Shown: positions 18,322 through 27,794 of the stretch, one piece after another
Layout: the number at the start of each line of letters is the position of its first letter
How positions within the stretch are numbered: position 1 is the stretch's first letter
DNA from: Rhizobium sp. L1K21
Lineage (GTDB): Bacteria; Pseudomonadota; Alphaproteobacteria; Rhizobiales; Rhizobiaceae
DNA length: 64,000 bases
NCBI RefSeq assembly: GCF_024055895.1
Contig: NZ_JAMXLE010000004.1
Coordinates: 186,001 to 250,000 of the forward strand
Reading direction: 5' to 3'
Notes under the pieces: model-generated
What the model was told of the DNA's origin: nothing
Seen by the model: the letters and a program-made list of their open reading frames with translations, nothing else
Database searches by the model: none
Translations under genes and position numbers: made by a program

Positions 18322-18400
18322 CCAAGCGGTTTTAAGATAAAACAGACCTTGGCAGAGGCGTCAAACCACCCTCGACAATACCGCCGAACCGCCTTAGGAG
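18322..18400 (+). promoter_or_regulatory. Candidate structured leader upstream of MetE-like gene
   Basis: The first hairpin pairs CCAAG (18322-18326) with CTTGG (18348-18352) and GTTTT (18329-18333) with AAAAC (18339-18343). A second possible stem pairs AGGCG (18356-18360) with CGCCT (18390-18394), just before AGGAG. It does not match a riboswitch consensus I know. A regulatory leader is plausible for a methionine gene but unproven. Confidence 0.3.
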
Positions 18401-18431
18401 ATTATAGATCATAACAAAAATGGAGGCCCCC

Positions 18432-19553
18432 ATGTCTGTGAACAATGCGCCCTATCGTGCCGACCATGTCGGCTCTTTGCTGCGTCCGCAATCCGTGCAC
18501 GATGCCCGCAAGAAATTCTTCGAGGACAAGTCCATTTCCAAAGAAGAGCTGACTGCGGTTGAGGATCAGGCGATTATCGACCTCATCAAGATGCAGGAAG
18601 ATGTCGGCTTGAAATGCGTGACCGACGGCGAACAGCGCCGTTCGTTCTGGCATTATGATTTCATGGGCGAACTTACCGGTTTCGATCTGGAAGAGCGCGA
18701 TGAAGGTGTTCAGTTCCATGGCGTGAAGCTGCGTCCGATCTTTCCTGTCATCTCCGGAAAGCTCGACTTTCCCGATGACCATCCGATGCTCGAACATTTC
18801 AAGTTCGTGGCCAAGCACACGAAGGTACAGCCGAAGATTTCCATTCCCGGTCCCTCCTGCTGCCACTTCCGTACGGCGAAAAAGGACATCCATCCGAAGG
18901 AATATGAAGATCTCGACGTGCTGTTTGCCGATCTTGCCGCAACGTACAAAAAGGCGGTCCAGGCCTTTTACGATGCCGGCTGCCGCTATGTGCAGATGGA
19001 TGATATCTTCTTTGCTTATCTGTGCGATCCCAAGCATCGCGCTGCCAAGAAGGCGGAAGGCACCGATCCCGATTGGCTGATCGACAGGTATGCCTGGACC
19101 ATGCATGAGGCGATCAAGGATCGTCCGGCGGATATGAAGATCGGCATGCATTTGTGCCGCGGCAATTTTGTCTCCACCTGGGCGGCCGAAGGCGCTTACG
19201 ATCTCGCGGCTGACGCCATCTTCAACAAGACCGGTATCGACATCTATTTCATGGAATATGATTCAGACCGCGCCGGTGGCCTTGAGCCGTTGCGGCTGCT
19301 GCCCAAGGGCAACAAGCGCGTCTTGCCCGGTTTCATCACCACCAAAACAGGCGAGTTGGAAAGCATCGACGATCTGAAGCGCAAGTTCGAGGAAGCCTCG
19401 AAATATGCGGATATCGATCAGCTCGGCATTGCCCCGCAATGCGGCTTCTCGTCAACCGAAGAAGGCAACAAGATCACCGCTGACGATCAGCGCCGCAAAC
19501 TGGAACTGGTGGTCAAGACCGCCGAAGCCATCTGGGGCGGCGTCGATAAATAA
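18432..19553 (+). CDS. Cobalamin-independent methionine synthase family protein (MetE C-terminal type)
   Basis: A 373-residue TIM barrel related to the catalytic half of MetE and to YxjG/YxjH. The opening APYRADHVGSLLRPQSVHDA is diagnostic. Zinc-site residues appear in GMHLCRGN and near the C-terminus in LGIAPQCGFSS. Full MetE is about 750 residues, so this is the stand-alone C-terminal type, and its methyl donor is not settled. GGAGG lies 5 bases before the ATG at 18432, favouring it over an ATG at 18420. A strong terminator follows. The leader upstream may be structured. Confidence 0.88.
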   Translation: MSVNNAPYRADHVGSLLRPQSVHDARKKFFEDKSISKEELTAVEDQAIIDLIKMQEDVGLKCVTDGEQRRSFWHYDFMGELTGFDLEERDEGVQFHGVKLRPIFPVISGKLDFPDDHPMLEHFKFVAKHTKVQPKISIPGPSCCHFRTAKKDIHPKEYEDLDVLFADLAATYKKAVQAFYDAGCRYVQMDDIFFAYLCDPKHRAAKKAEGTDPDWLIDRYAWTMHEAIKDRPADMKIGMHLCRGNFVSTWAAEGAYDLAADAIFNKTGIDIYFMEYDSDRAGGLEPLRLLPKGNKRVLPGFITTKTGELESIDDLKRKFEEASKYADIDQLGIAPQCGFSSTEEGNKITADDQRRKLELVVKTAEAIWGGVDK

Positions 19554-19580
19554 GGCGCGCGGACAAAGCGCCTTGCAAAT

Positions 19581-19607
19581 GGGGTGGCGGTTTCGCCACC
19601 CCTTTTT
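19581..19607 (+). terminator. Rho-independent terminator after MetE-like gene
   Basis: GGGGTGGCG (19581-19589) pairs with CGCCACCCC (19594-19602) around a GTTT loop and is followed by five T. The 9-bp perfect stem sits 28 bases past the stop. Confidence 0.9.
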
Positions 19608-19688
19608 GGTTGCCGCTTTCCGTGGCCGAGTTGAATTATGTCACCAGCAGCCCAAATATAGACAGTCAAAGACAGAGTGAGGCGCAGC

Positions 19689-20699
19689 ATGGCGGCAAAA
19701 AAACCGGACAATCCCTACTATCAAGGCCCGGTCAGCGACCATTTTGACGGCATGCGCTTCTTTGTCCCCGGCGGTGAGGCTCCCGGTAATCTGGCCAGCT
19801 TGCTGAAATGGCAATTCCGCGAAAAGCGGCATAAGTGGCCGAAGTCCTATCCAAGTCCGTTTCATGGCACAGTGCCGGAGCCCCGCGTTGAGGGAAGCCG
19901 CATGGTGGTCACCATGATCGGGCATGCCTCTCTGCTGATCCAGACCGCTGGCGTGAACATTCTGACCGATCCCGTCTGGTCAAACCGGGTCAGCCCGGTA
20001 CAGTTTGCCGGGCCGAAGCGCGTCAATCCGCCCGGTGTGAAGCTTGAAGATCTGCCGCAAATCGATATCCTCGTCGTCACGCATAATCATTACGACCACA
20101 TGGATTCAGCCAGCCTGCGCACAATCATCAAGGCGCATGATCCGCTGGTTGTCACCCCGCTTGGCAACGACACGATCATGCGGAAATTTGCGCCGAAAGC
20201 ACGCTTTGCCGTGATGGATTGGGGCGATGCGCTGGAAACGCATGGATTGCGCATCCATGCCGAAATGTCCTATCATTGGTCGGCGCGCGGCACCGGCGAC
20301 AGGCGCATGGCTCTGTGGGCGGCTTTTGTGTTCGATACGCCAGCGGGAAAGATTTATCACATCGGCGACACCGGCTTTCATGATGGCAGCCACTACCGCG
20401 CTATTGCGGAAAAACACGGGAAAATCCGCCTCGCGATCCTCCCCATCGGCGCTTATGAGCCGCGCTGGTTCATGAAGGGCCAGCACCAGAACCCGCAGGA
20501 GGCCGTTGGCGGGTTCAAGCTCTGCGGCGCGGAGTATGCCGTTGGTCATCATTGGGGCACTTTCCAGCTCACCAACGAGGCGATCCATCATCCGGTCGAT
20601 CATTTGTGCGAGGCGCTGATGGAAGCCGCAATTGAGCCTGCGCGTTTCAGAGCGCTGCGGCCGGGCGAAACAGCAGAAATCCCCAGCGTGGGTAAGTAA
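19689..20699 (+). CDS. MBL-fold metal-dependent hydrolase (NAPE-PLD/UlaG-like)
   Basis: A 336-residue metallo-beta-lactamase-fold hydrolase. The metal motif is VVTHNHYDHMD (HxHxDH), preceded by VTMIGHASLLIQTAGVNILT and followed by YHIGDTGFHDG (metal-bridging Asp) and VGHHWGTF. These are the landmarks of the NAPE-PLD-like branch, which includes N-acyl phosphatidylethanolamine phospholipase D and bacterial relatives of unknown substrate. The ATG at 19689 is preferred to a GTG four codons upstream. No signal peptide is seen. Confidence 0.85.
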   Translation: MAAKKPDNPYYQGPVSDHFDGMRFFVPGGEAPGNLASLLKWQFREKRHKWPKSYPSPFHGTVPEPRVEGSRMVVTMIGHASLLIQTAGVNILTDPVWSNRVSPVQFAGPKRVNPPGVKLEDLPQIDILVVTHNHYDHMDSASLRTIIKAHDPLVVTPLGNDTIMRKFAPKARFAVMDWGDALETHGLRIHAEMSYHWSARGTGDRRMALWAAFVFDTPAGKIYHIGDTGFHDGSHYRAIAEKHGKIRLAILPIGAYEPRWFMKGQHQNPQEAVGGFKLCGAEYAVGHHWGTFQLTNEAIHHPVDHLCEALMEAAIEPARFRALRPGETAEIPSVGK

Positions 20700-20805
20700 T
20701 AAAACTGGAAGATTGAAATTTCAGGTTGAAACAACCTTGACGACAAGAGACTGTTTAGGGTTACTGCTTCCTTAAACTATTGGGCTATTTGGATTTTCGA
20801 TCCGA

Positions 20806-21582
20806 ATGACTTTGCAGTTTCTGCATTTTTTGGGGCGTAAGATGAGTGTGAATGAGATTGTGCAGTTCCTGGTTATGGCCAGGGAACACGCCAAGCCACG
20901 GTATCTGATTGCAGACCTCGAACATCTTCTCGCCCAGTATAGAGTTCCGTTTTACGGGCTTTTCAAGCAGCCCAAGCCCGGGCCCGAACTGTTTGGGCAG
21001 ATCCTTGCGGGCCGCTGGCCCGATGGCTGGACAGAGCGCTACATTGAGAAAAGGTATGTTCTCGTCGATCCGATGATCCGGTATCTTTCCGGTGCCGAAG
21101 GTGGTTTTACATGGGAAACGGCCATCCAGTATTTCGATAAGAGTACCAAAAACGGCAAGATGCGCAGGATGTTGCAGGATGCCAAGGCGCATGGGCTTTC
21201 CCACGGCTACAGTTTCCCGGTCCACAGCCCGCGCGGCCTGATCGGGGGGCTGGTTCTTGTGGGTGACGAACTGGAGCTTTCCCCGCTGGAGCTGAGCCTG
21301 TTCGAGCAGGTTGCCAAGGTTTCACTGCTTGAGCTGCAGAAAATGGAGGCGGTTGAAGGGCAGGCCGGTCAGCTCGATACCGGCGCGGTCGAGGCGACCG
21401 TGCGCGAACTGGAGATCCTGAATTTTCTGGCCGACGGCCTCACCTCACAGGAAATTGGCGAGCTTTTGAAAATCTCTCCCAACACGGTCGACTGGCATGT
21501 GAATAGCCTGCAGGAAAAACATGGCGCGCGAAATCGTCAGCACACTGTGGCGCTCGCTTTTCGCAGAGGCTTGATCGTATGA
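20806..21582 (+). CDS. LuxR-family quorum-sensing-type regulator (BabR/BlxR-like)
   Basis: A 258-residue LuxR-type regulator with an N-terminal autoinducer-binding domain (about residues 25-175) and a C-terminal GerE helix-turn-helix (about 195-255, EILNFLADGLTSQEIGELLK). The ligand-pocket residues are present: W and Y in DGWTERYIEKRY, the DP pair in VLVDPMIRYL and W in GGFTWE, so acyl-homoserine-lactone binding is plausible. No luxI-type synthase is in the window, so it is a LuxR solo here. It does not look like Brucella VjbR; BabR/BlxR is the better guess. An internal ATG at 20842 is an alternative start. Confidence 0.85.
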   Translation: MTLQFLHFLGRKMSVNEIVQFLVMAREHAKPRYLIADLEHLLAQYRVPFYGLFKQPKPGPELFGQILAGRWPDGWTERYIEKRYVLVDPMIRYLSGAEGGFTWETAIQYFDKSTKNGKMRRMLQDAKAHGLSHGYSFPVHSPRGLIGGLVLVGDELELSPLELSLFEQVAKVSLLELQKMEAVEGQAGQLDTGAVEATVRELEILNFLADGLTSQEIGELLKISPNTVDWHVNSLQEKHGARNRQHTVALAFRRGLIV

Positions 21583-21770
21583 GCGGATGCGCATGCAAGC
21601 CGGCATGGCAGCGCGCTTGCATGCGATGATGTGGGGCTTTGGTTTGTCACTCTCGGCAAGGGCCTGCGTGCGCCAAGAATTCTGTCCCTATTCTTGAACT
21701 TATGCAGGAGGCAGTCTAAAACTTCTTCGCATTGCAGCATCGTCTGTTGCAAAAATATGGAGAGCCCGCC

Positions 21771-24700
21771 TTGCCCATCAGCAAAATTCTCGTTGCAAAC
21801 CGTTCCGAAATTGCTATCCGCGTTTTCCGTGCCGCAAATGAACTTGGTATCAAGACTGTAGCGATCTGGGCGGAAGAGGATAAACTCGCGCTCCATCGCT
21901 TCAAGGCGGATGAATCCTATCAGGTCGGGCGCGGCCCGCATCTTGATCGTGATCTGGGGCCGATCGAAAGCTATCTTTCGATTGACGAGGTGCTGCGCGT
22001 TGCCAAACTTTCAGGTGCCGACGCCATCCATCCGGGCTATGGCCTGCTTTCGGAAAGCCCGGAATTTGCCGAGGCCTGCGAAAAGGCCGGCATCATTTTC
22101 ATCGGTCCGAAGCCGGAAACCATGCGCTCGCTCGGCAACAAGGTGGCCGCCCGCAATCTGGCGATTTCCATCGGGGTCCCGGTCGTTCCGGCCACCGACC
22201 CGCTGCCGGATGACATGAACGAAGTGCGCCGCATGGCCGATGAGATCGGCTATCCTGTCATGCTCAAGGCCTCCTGGGGCGGCGGCGGGCGCGGCATGCG
22301 CGCCATCCGCAAGGCAGAAGACCTTGAGCGCGAGGTTACAGAGGCCAAGCGCGAGGCGCGGGCTGCCTTCGGCAAGGACGAGGTTTATCTGGAAAAGCTC
22401 GTTGAGCGGGCACGTCACGTGGAAAGCCAGATTTTGGGCGACACGCACGGCAATGCCGTTCACCTTTTCGAGCGCGACTGTTCCATCCAGCGCCGCAACC
22501 AGAAGGTCGTCGAGCGCGCACCGGCACCCTATTTGTCGGAAGATCAGCGGCAGGAACTGGCCGCATACTCGCTGAAAATTGCTGAAGCAACCAGCTATAT
22601 CGGTGCAGGCACCGTCGAATATCTGATGGATGCCGATACCGGCAAGTTCTACTTCATCGAGGTCAATCCGCGTATTCAGGTGGAGCATACGGTCACCGAA
22701 GAGGTCACCGGCATCGATATCGTGAAAGCGCAGATCCATATTCTTGATGGTTTTGCCATTGGCACGCCGGAATCCGGCGTTCCTCCGCAGGAAGAAATCC
22801 GCCTGAACGGCAACGCCCTGCAATGCCGTATCACCACGGAAGATCCCGAGCAGAACTTCATTCCCGATTATGGCCGCATCACCGCCTATCGCGGCGCCAC
22901 CGGTTTCGGTATCCGTCTGGATGGCGGCACGGCTTATTCAGGTGCTGTGATCACGCGCTTTTATGATCCGCTGCTTGAGAAGGTCACGGCCTGGGCACCG
23001 ACTGCGCAGGAGGCGATCGACCGCATGGACCGTGCGCTGCGCGAATTCCGCATCCGCGGCGTGGCGACCAACCTGACCTTTCTTGAAGCCATCATCAGCC
23101 ACCCGAAATTCCGCGACAACACCTATACGACCCGGTTTATCGACAATACGCCAGAACTCTTCGAGCAGGTGAAACGCCAGGACCGCGCCACCAAGCTTCT
23201 GACCTATCTTGCCGATGTTACCGTGAACGGCCATCCCGAAGCCAAGGGCCGCACCAGGCCCCCGGAAGATGCGGCGGCACCCGTTCTTCCCTATATCAAT
23301 GGTGATATTCCCGATGGCACCAAGCAGAAGCTCGACGAACTCGGACCAGTGAAATTTGCCGAATGGATGCGCAATGAAAAGCGCATTCTTCTGACAGATA
23401 CGACCATGCGTGACGGCCACCAGTCGCTGTTGGCCACCCGCATGCGCACTTATGACATTGCCCGCATTGCCGGCGCTTATGCTCGCGCCCTGCCGAACCT
23501 GTTTTCGCTGGAATGCTGGGGTGGCGCGACATTTGACGTGTCCATGCGCTTCCTCACCGAGGATCCGTGGGAGCGTCTGGCGCTGGTCCGCGAAGGCGCG
23601 CCGAACCTGCTTCTGCAGATGCTGCTGCGCGGTGCGAACGGCGTTGGCTACAAGAATTATCCCGACAATGTGGTGAAACATTTCGTCCGCCAGGCTGCCA
23701 GCGGCGGTATTGACCTCTTCCGCGTATTCGACTGCCTGAACTGGGTGGAAAACATGCGGGTGTCGATGGATGCGGTGGCCGAAGAAGACAAGCTCTGTGA
23801 AGCGGCCATCTGCTATACCGGCGATATCCTGAACAGCGCCCGGCCGAAATACGACCTGAAATATTATGTCGACCTGGCTCAGGAGCTGGAGCGTGCAGGC
23901 GCCCATATCATTGCGGTCAAGGATATGGCGGGTCTTTTGAAACCAGCTGCTGCCAAGATCCTGTTCAAGGCGCTGCGTGAAGCCACCAGCCTGCCGATCC
24001 ACTTCCACACGCATGACACGTCCGGTATTGCGGCTGCCACCGTTCTGGCGGCTGTCGAAGCCGGTGTGGACGCTGTTGATGCGGCCATGGATGCGCTTTC
24101 GGGCAATACCTCGCAGCCGTGCCTCGGTTCCATCGTCGAAGCGCTGACCGGAAGCGACCGTGATCCGGGCCTCAACCCGGAATGGATCCGCCGCATCTCC
24201 TTCTATTGGGAAGCGGTGCGCAACCAGTATGCCGCCTTCGAAAGCGACCTCAAGGGTCCGGCGTCCGAGGTTTACTTGCATGAAATGCCGGGTGGCCAGT
24301 TCACCAACCTGAAGGAACAGGCGCGTTCTCTGGGGCTGGAAACCCGCTGGCACCAGGTTGCTCAGGCCTATGCAGACGCCAACCGCATGTTCGGCGATAT
24401 TGTGAAGGTGACACCATCCTCCAAGGTTGTCGGCGATATGGCGCTGATGATGGTGAGCCAGGATATGACGGTGGCCGATGTCGAGAACCCGGCAAAGGAT
24501 CTGTCCTTCCCCGATTCAGTGGTGTCCATGCTCAAGGGCGATCTTGGTCAGCCCCCCGGCGGCTGGCCTGAAGGTCTGCAGAAAAAGGCGCTGAAGGGCG
24601 AAAAGCCCTATACGGTTCGCCCAGGCTCGCTGCTCGAAGATGCCGATCTCGATGCCGAGCGCAAGGATATCGAAACCAAGCTTGAGCGCGAAGTCTCGGA

Positions 24701-25229
24701 ATACGAGTTTGCCTCCTACCTCATGTATCCGAAGGTCTTCACCGACTATGCACTGGCTGCTGAAATGTACGGCCCGGTTTCCACGCTGCCGACCCCTGCC
24801 TATTTCTACGGCCTGCCGGTGGGCGATGAGCTTTTCGTCGAGATCGAGCGCGGCAAGACGCTGGTCGTTCTCAATCAGGCCATTGGCGCAACGGATGAAA
24901 AGGGCATGGTCACCGTGTTCTTCGAGCTGAACGGCCAGCCGCGGCGCGTCAAGGTGCCGGATCGCAACCGAACAGGCGGATCGGCTGTGCGACGCAAGGT
25001 TGAAGCCGGCAATGCCGCTCAGGTGGGTGCTCCCATGCCGGGCGTCATCTCCACCGTGGCGGTTGCCGCCGGTCAGGAGGTCAAGGCCGGCGACGTTCTG
25101 GTTTCCATCGAAGCCATGAAAATGGAAACGGCCCTGCATGCCGAACGCGATGGCAAGATCGCGGAGGTTCTCGTCAAGACCGGCGACCAGATCGACGCCA
25201 AGGATCTGCTGGTCGTCTTCGAAACGTGA
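21771..25229 (+). CDS. pyc: Pyruvate carboxylase
   Basis: Pyc carboxylates pyruvate to oxaloacetate with biotin, ATP and bicarbonate. The 1152-residue single chain has biotin carboxylase at the N-terminus (ISKILVANRSEIAIRVFRA; glycine-rich ASWGGGGRGMR), the carboxyltransferase barrel (LLTDTTMRDGHQSLLATRMR; FHTHDTSGIAAATV), the allosteric linker and the C-terminal biotin carrier, where Lys1117 in EAMKMET is the biotin site. It closely resembles the Rhizobium etli enzyme in length and sequence. The start is TTG at 21771, with GGAGAG 6 bases upstream; no in-frame ATG fits. A terminator follows. Confidence 0.97.
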   Translation: MPISKILVANRSEIAIRVFRAANELGIKTVAIWAEEDKLALHRFKADESYQVGRGPHLDRDLGPIESYLSIDEVLRVAKLSGADAIHPGYGLLSESPEFAEACEKAGIIFIGPKPETMRSLGNKVAARNLAISIGVPVVPATDPLPDDMNEVRRMADEIGYPVMLKASWGGGGRGMRAIRKAEDLEREVTEAKREARAAFGKDEVYLEKLVERARHVESQILGDTHGNAVHLFERDCSIQRRNQKVVERAPAPYLSEDQRQELAAYSLKIAEATSYIGAGTVEYLMDADTGKFYFIEVNPRIQVEHTVTEEVTGIDIVKAQIHILDGFAIGTPESGVPPQEEIRLNGNALQCRITTEDPEQNFIPDYGRITAYRGATGFGIRLDGGTAYSGAVITRFYDPLLEKVTAWAPTAQEAIDRMDRALREFRIRGVATNLTFLEAIISHPKFRDNTYTTRFIDNTPELFEQVKRQDRATKLLTYLADVTVNGHPEAKGRTRPPEDAAAPVLPYINGDIPDGTKQKLDELGPVKFAEWMRNEKRILLTDTTMRDGHQSLLATRMRTYDIARIAGAYARALPNLFSLECWGGATFDVSMRFLTEDPWERLALVREGAPNLLLQMLLRGANGVGYKNYPDNVVKHFVRQAASGGIDLFRVFDCLNWVENMRVSMDAVAEEDKLCEAAICYTGDILNSARPKYDLKYYVDLAQELERAGAHIIAVKDMAGLLKPAAAKILFKALREATSLPIHFHTHDTSGIAAATVLAAVEAGVDAVDAAMDALSGNTSQPCLGSIVEALTGSDRDPGLNPEWIRRISFYWEAVRNQYAAFESDLKGPASEVYLHEMPGGQFTNLKEQARSLGLETRWHQVAQAYADANRMFGDIVKVTPSSKVVGDMALMMVSQDMTVADVENPAKDLSFPDSVVSMLKGDLGQPPGGWPEGLQKKALKGEKPYTVRPGSLLEDADLDAERKDIETKLEREVSEYEFASYLMYPKVFTDYALAAEMYGPVSTLPTPAYFYGLPVGDELFVEIERGKTLVVLNQAIGATDEKGMVTVFFELNGQPRRVKVPDRNRTGGSAVRRKVEAGNAAQVGAPMPGVISTVAVAAGQEVKAGDVLVSIEAMKMETALHAERDGKIAEVLVKTGDQIDAKDLLVVFET

Positions 25230-25244
25230 AACAGAGACAAAAGA

Positions 25245-25269
25245 AAACGGGCCGAAATGGCCCGTTTTT
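25245..25269 (+). terminator. Rho-independent terminator after pyc
   Basis: AAACGGGCC (25245-25253) pairs with GGCCCGTTT (25259-25267) around GAAAT, and the T run continues to 25269. Confidence 0.85.
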
Positions 25270-25339
25270 CACATCCCGTGGCAGGTCAGCCTGGGGTTAT
25301 CGCCTATAAACGCGTTCTGCGCGTTTGCCACTGCATGGT

Positions 25340-25660
25340 TCAGCTCATCAGATCCCCAACGGCCCAATTTGAAATCGTTCGAAATCGCTCAGCGACTGCC
25401 TGGTGAATTTCGCTCTTTACAAAGCGCCTCAGGCTTTCATGGTCGGCGAAAATGCCAATCTCGACCAGATGCCAGTTCTTACGCAGATCGAGATTTTCGT
25501 TCACACGCCAGTACAACAATCCATCGTCACCAGCTGCGTATGTGTGACCGGCCGAACGAAGCATTTCCACGGCGCTCTGGCGGGCGCATTCGTCCACATC
25601 ATCGTAAAACGAAAACAAAACCGTGTGGATGACTGCGCCATCTGGAATATCAATCATCAT
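25340..25660 (-). CDS. Dabb-type (stress-responsive alpha/beta barrel) small protein
   Basis: A 106-residue protein starting with two methionines. IHTVLFSFYDDVDECARQSA and HLVEIGIFADHESLRRFV fit the dimeric ferredoxin-like barrel called Dabb. Family members range from stress proteins to small enzymes, and no catalytic residue can be assigned. It lies 27 bases downstream of hisC on the same strand and may be the last gene of the ispA-hisC operon. Confidence 0.6.
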   Translation of the reverse strand: MMIDIPDGAVIHTVLFSFYDDVDECARQSAVEMLRSAGHTYAAGDDGLLYWRVNENLDLRKNWHLVEIGIFADHESLRRFVKSEIHQAVAERFRTISNWAVGDLMS

Positions 25661-25687
25661 ATCGGTCCCAATGAACGGTTGGTTGCG

Positions 25688-26746
25688 TCAGGTCAAAATC
25701 TCTTTCAGTGCGGCAACCAGCTTTTCGCATTCGCCCTGCGTGCCAATGGTCATGCGCAGATAGTCGGCAATGCGGGGCTTGTTGAAATGGCGCACCAGAA
25801 CCGCGCGTTCGCGCAAGCCCGCATAAAGTTCGCCACCACCTACCGTCTCATGCTTGGCAAAAACGAAATTGGCCTTTGAAGGCAGAACGTCAAAGCCGAG
25901 TGCTTCCAGTGCATCCGTCAGCCAGTCGCGCGTTGTGATCACTTTTGCGCGGCATTCCTCAAACCAGGCCTCATCTTCAATGGAGGCTTTGGCGGCCACC
26001 TGCACAAGGCGGTCGAGCGGATAGGAGTTGAAGCTGTCTTTTACGCGCTCCAGTGCATCGATCAGTGGCCGTTGACCGATGGCAAACCCCACACGCATGC
26101 CTGCCAGCGAGCGGGACTTTGAAAAGGTCTGCACGACAAGCAGATTATCGTAATCCTTGACCAGCGTAACGGCACTTTCGGCACCAAAATCAACGTAAGC
26201 TTCGTCGATCACCACCGGAATATCGCGATGGGCGTTGAGCAGTTCGCGGATTTCATCGAGGGTCAGTGCGCGTCCCGTCGGCGCGTTCGGGTTGGGCAAA
26301 ATGATTGCGCCGCAATCGCGGTCATAGTCAGCGGGGCGGATGGCAAAGTCTGCATCCAGCGGCACCGTTTCGGCGGCAATATCATATAGCTGGCAATAGA
26401 CCGGGTAGAAGCTGTAGCTGATATCGGGATAAAGGAGCGGTTTTTCATGCTTCAACAGGGCGGCAAACGTGTGCGCCAGAACCTCGTCCGACCCGTTGCC
26501 GACAAAGACCTCATCGGCTGTCACACCATAACGTGCGGCAATGGCCTCGCGCAGCTCCAGCGCAACCGGGTCGGGGTAAAGTCGCAAGCGCTCGTCGGCT
26601 GCCGTCTTGATGGCTTCCAGCGCCTTTGGCGAGGGGCCGTAAGGGTTTTCGTTTGTGTTCAGCTTGGTGAGATTGGCAATGCGCGGTTGTTCGCCCGCGA
26701 CATAGGGGTGTAGGTCAGCAACGATGTCAGACCAGAATTTGCTCAT
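25688..26746 (-). CDS. hisC: Histidinol-phosphate aminotransferase
   Basis: A 352-residue fold-type I PLP aminotransferase of the HisC family, which transaminates imidazole-acetol phosphate in histidine synthesis. Landmarks are [20 protein letters not shown] at the N-terminus, [12 protein letters not shown], the PLP-binding region [11 protein letters not shown] and the Schiff-base lysine in [18 protein letters not shown]. Two bases separate its start from the ispA stop upstream, so the two are co-transcribed. A second hisC begins at 63585 in this window; one of the pair may instead act on aromatic amino acids. Confidence 0.93.
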   Translation of the reverse strand: MSKFWSDIVADLHPYVAGEQPRIANLTKLNTNENPYGPSPKALEAIKTAADERLRLYPDPVALELREAIAARYGVTADEVFVGNGSDEVLAHTFAALLKHEKPLLYPDISYSFYPVYCQLYDIAAETVPLDADFAIRPADYDRDCGAIILPNPNAPTGRALTLDEIRELLNAHRDIPVVIDEAYVDFGAESAVTLVKDYDNLLVVQTFSKSRSLAGMRVGFAIGQRPLIDALERVKDSFNSYPLDRLVQVAAKASIEDEAWFEECRAKVITTRDWLTDALEALGFDVLPSKANFVFAKHETVGGGELYAGLRERAVLVRHFNKPRIADYLRMTIGTQGECEKLVAALKEILT

Positions 26747-26748
26747 GA

Positions 26749-27663
26749 CTATTTGTCTCTGTTGGCTACGAAACGGGCGGCTTCTTTGAGGATGGCGGCC
26801 CGTTCGCCGAATGGCTCCAAAAGGGATTCAGCCTCGCTCACGAGTTCTCCGAGCCGTTTACGCGTCCAGGCTTCGCCGTGCAGCGCGGGCAGAGTTCCCT
26901 TGCCGCGCCCGGCATCCTTGCCGGCCGCCTTGCCGAGTGTGGCTGTATCAGCCGTCAGGTCGAGGAGATCGTCGGCAAGCTGGAAGGCAAGGCCGATTTT
27001 CTCGCCATATTGGCGAAGGCGTGTACGGTCGTCCGTCCCGGCACCCGCAATGACTGCGCCCGCCTCACAGGCAAAGCGCAGCAGTGCCCCGGTTTTCATA
27101 GCCTGCAATGTGATAATACCCGCTTCATCGGGCGTCTTCGTTTCAGCAGCAATATCCAGCACCTGCCCGCCCACCATGCCGCCAATGCCCGCGGCGCGGG
27201 CCAGCAGCAGCACGAGATCGGCCCGTCGGTCCGCCGGGAGGTCGGTTTGCGGGTCGGCAATCAGGTCAAATGCCAGCGTCAGGAGCGCGTCACCTGCAAG
27301 GATTGCCGTTGCATCGTCATAGGCCACATGCACCGTTGGCCGACCGCGCCGCAGATCATCATCGTCCATCGCAGGCAGATCATCGTGAACCAGCGAATAA
27401 CAATGCAGACATTCCAGCGCCGCGGCGACACGCATGGCCGCATTGCCATCAAAGCCGAAGAGGGCCGCACTTTCGAGAACCAGAAAGGGCCGGAAGCGCT
27501 TTCCCCCATTCAATACACCGTGGCGCATGGCCGAAAGCAGGTGAGCGGGGCGCGCCGTCTCGCCTTCCAGCGGCGTCTCAGTCAATATGGCATTGAGCAT
27601 GGCTTCCACGGCGCTGGCGCGCGCGGCAAGCCTGTCTGCAAAGGTTTGGCTCAAAAGGTTCAT
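26749..27663 (-). CDS. ispA: Polyprenyl synthetase (farnesyl diphosphate synthase)
   Basis: A 304-residue trans-prenyltransferase that condenses IPP with DMAPP/GPP. The first aspartate-rich motif lies in [20 protein letters not shown] and the second in [28 protein letters not shown] is the IPP-binding region. The length and the DDxx(xx)D form suggest farnesyl diphosphate synthase. The ATG at 27663 ([12 protein letters not shown]) is preferred to one seven codons upstream. It is first in an operon with hisC. An mtgA gene, which needs lipid-linked substrate, is divergent. Confidence 0.92.
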   Translation of the reverse strand: MNLLSQTFADRLAARASAVEAMLNAILTETPLEGETARPAHLLSAMRHGVLNGGKRFRPFLVLESAALFGFDGNAAMRVAAALECLHCYSLVHDDLPAMDDDDLRRGRPTVHVAYDDATAILAGDALLTLAFDLIADPQTDLPADRRADLVLLLARAAGIGGMVGGQVLDIAAETKTPDEAGIITLQAMKTGALLRFACEAGAVIAGAGTDDRTRLRQYGEKIGLAFQLADDLLDLTADTATLGKAAGKDAGRGKGTLPALHGEAWTRKRLGELVSEAESLLEPFGERAAILKEAARFVANRDK

Positions 27664-27794
27664 ATCTGCTCTTTGGCACTTCAAACGGGCGCTTGCAACG
27701 GGGTCGTTTCATCAAAGCAACGGCGATACTGGCCATCTGCGGTTCAAGCGGCTAAGAAAGCGTCAGACGAAGGGCAAAGATCAAGGGATTGCGC

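Noticed and set aside
18322-18400. SAM-II riboswitch upstream of the MetE-like gene
   Set aside because: The conserved SAM-II loop sequences are not present; only generic stems remain, so it is listed as an unassigned leader.
22938-24353. 471-aa open frame antisense to pyc
   Set aside because: This is a shadow of a highly conserved GC-rich gene; there is no family resemblance.
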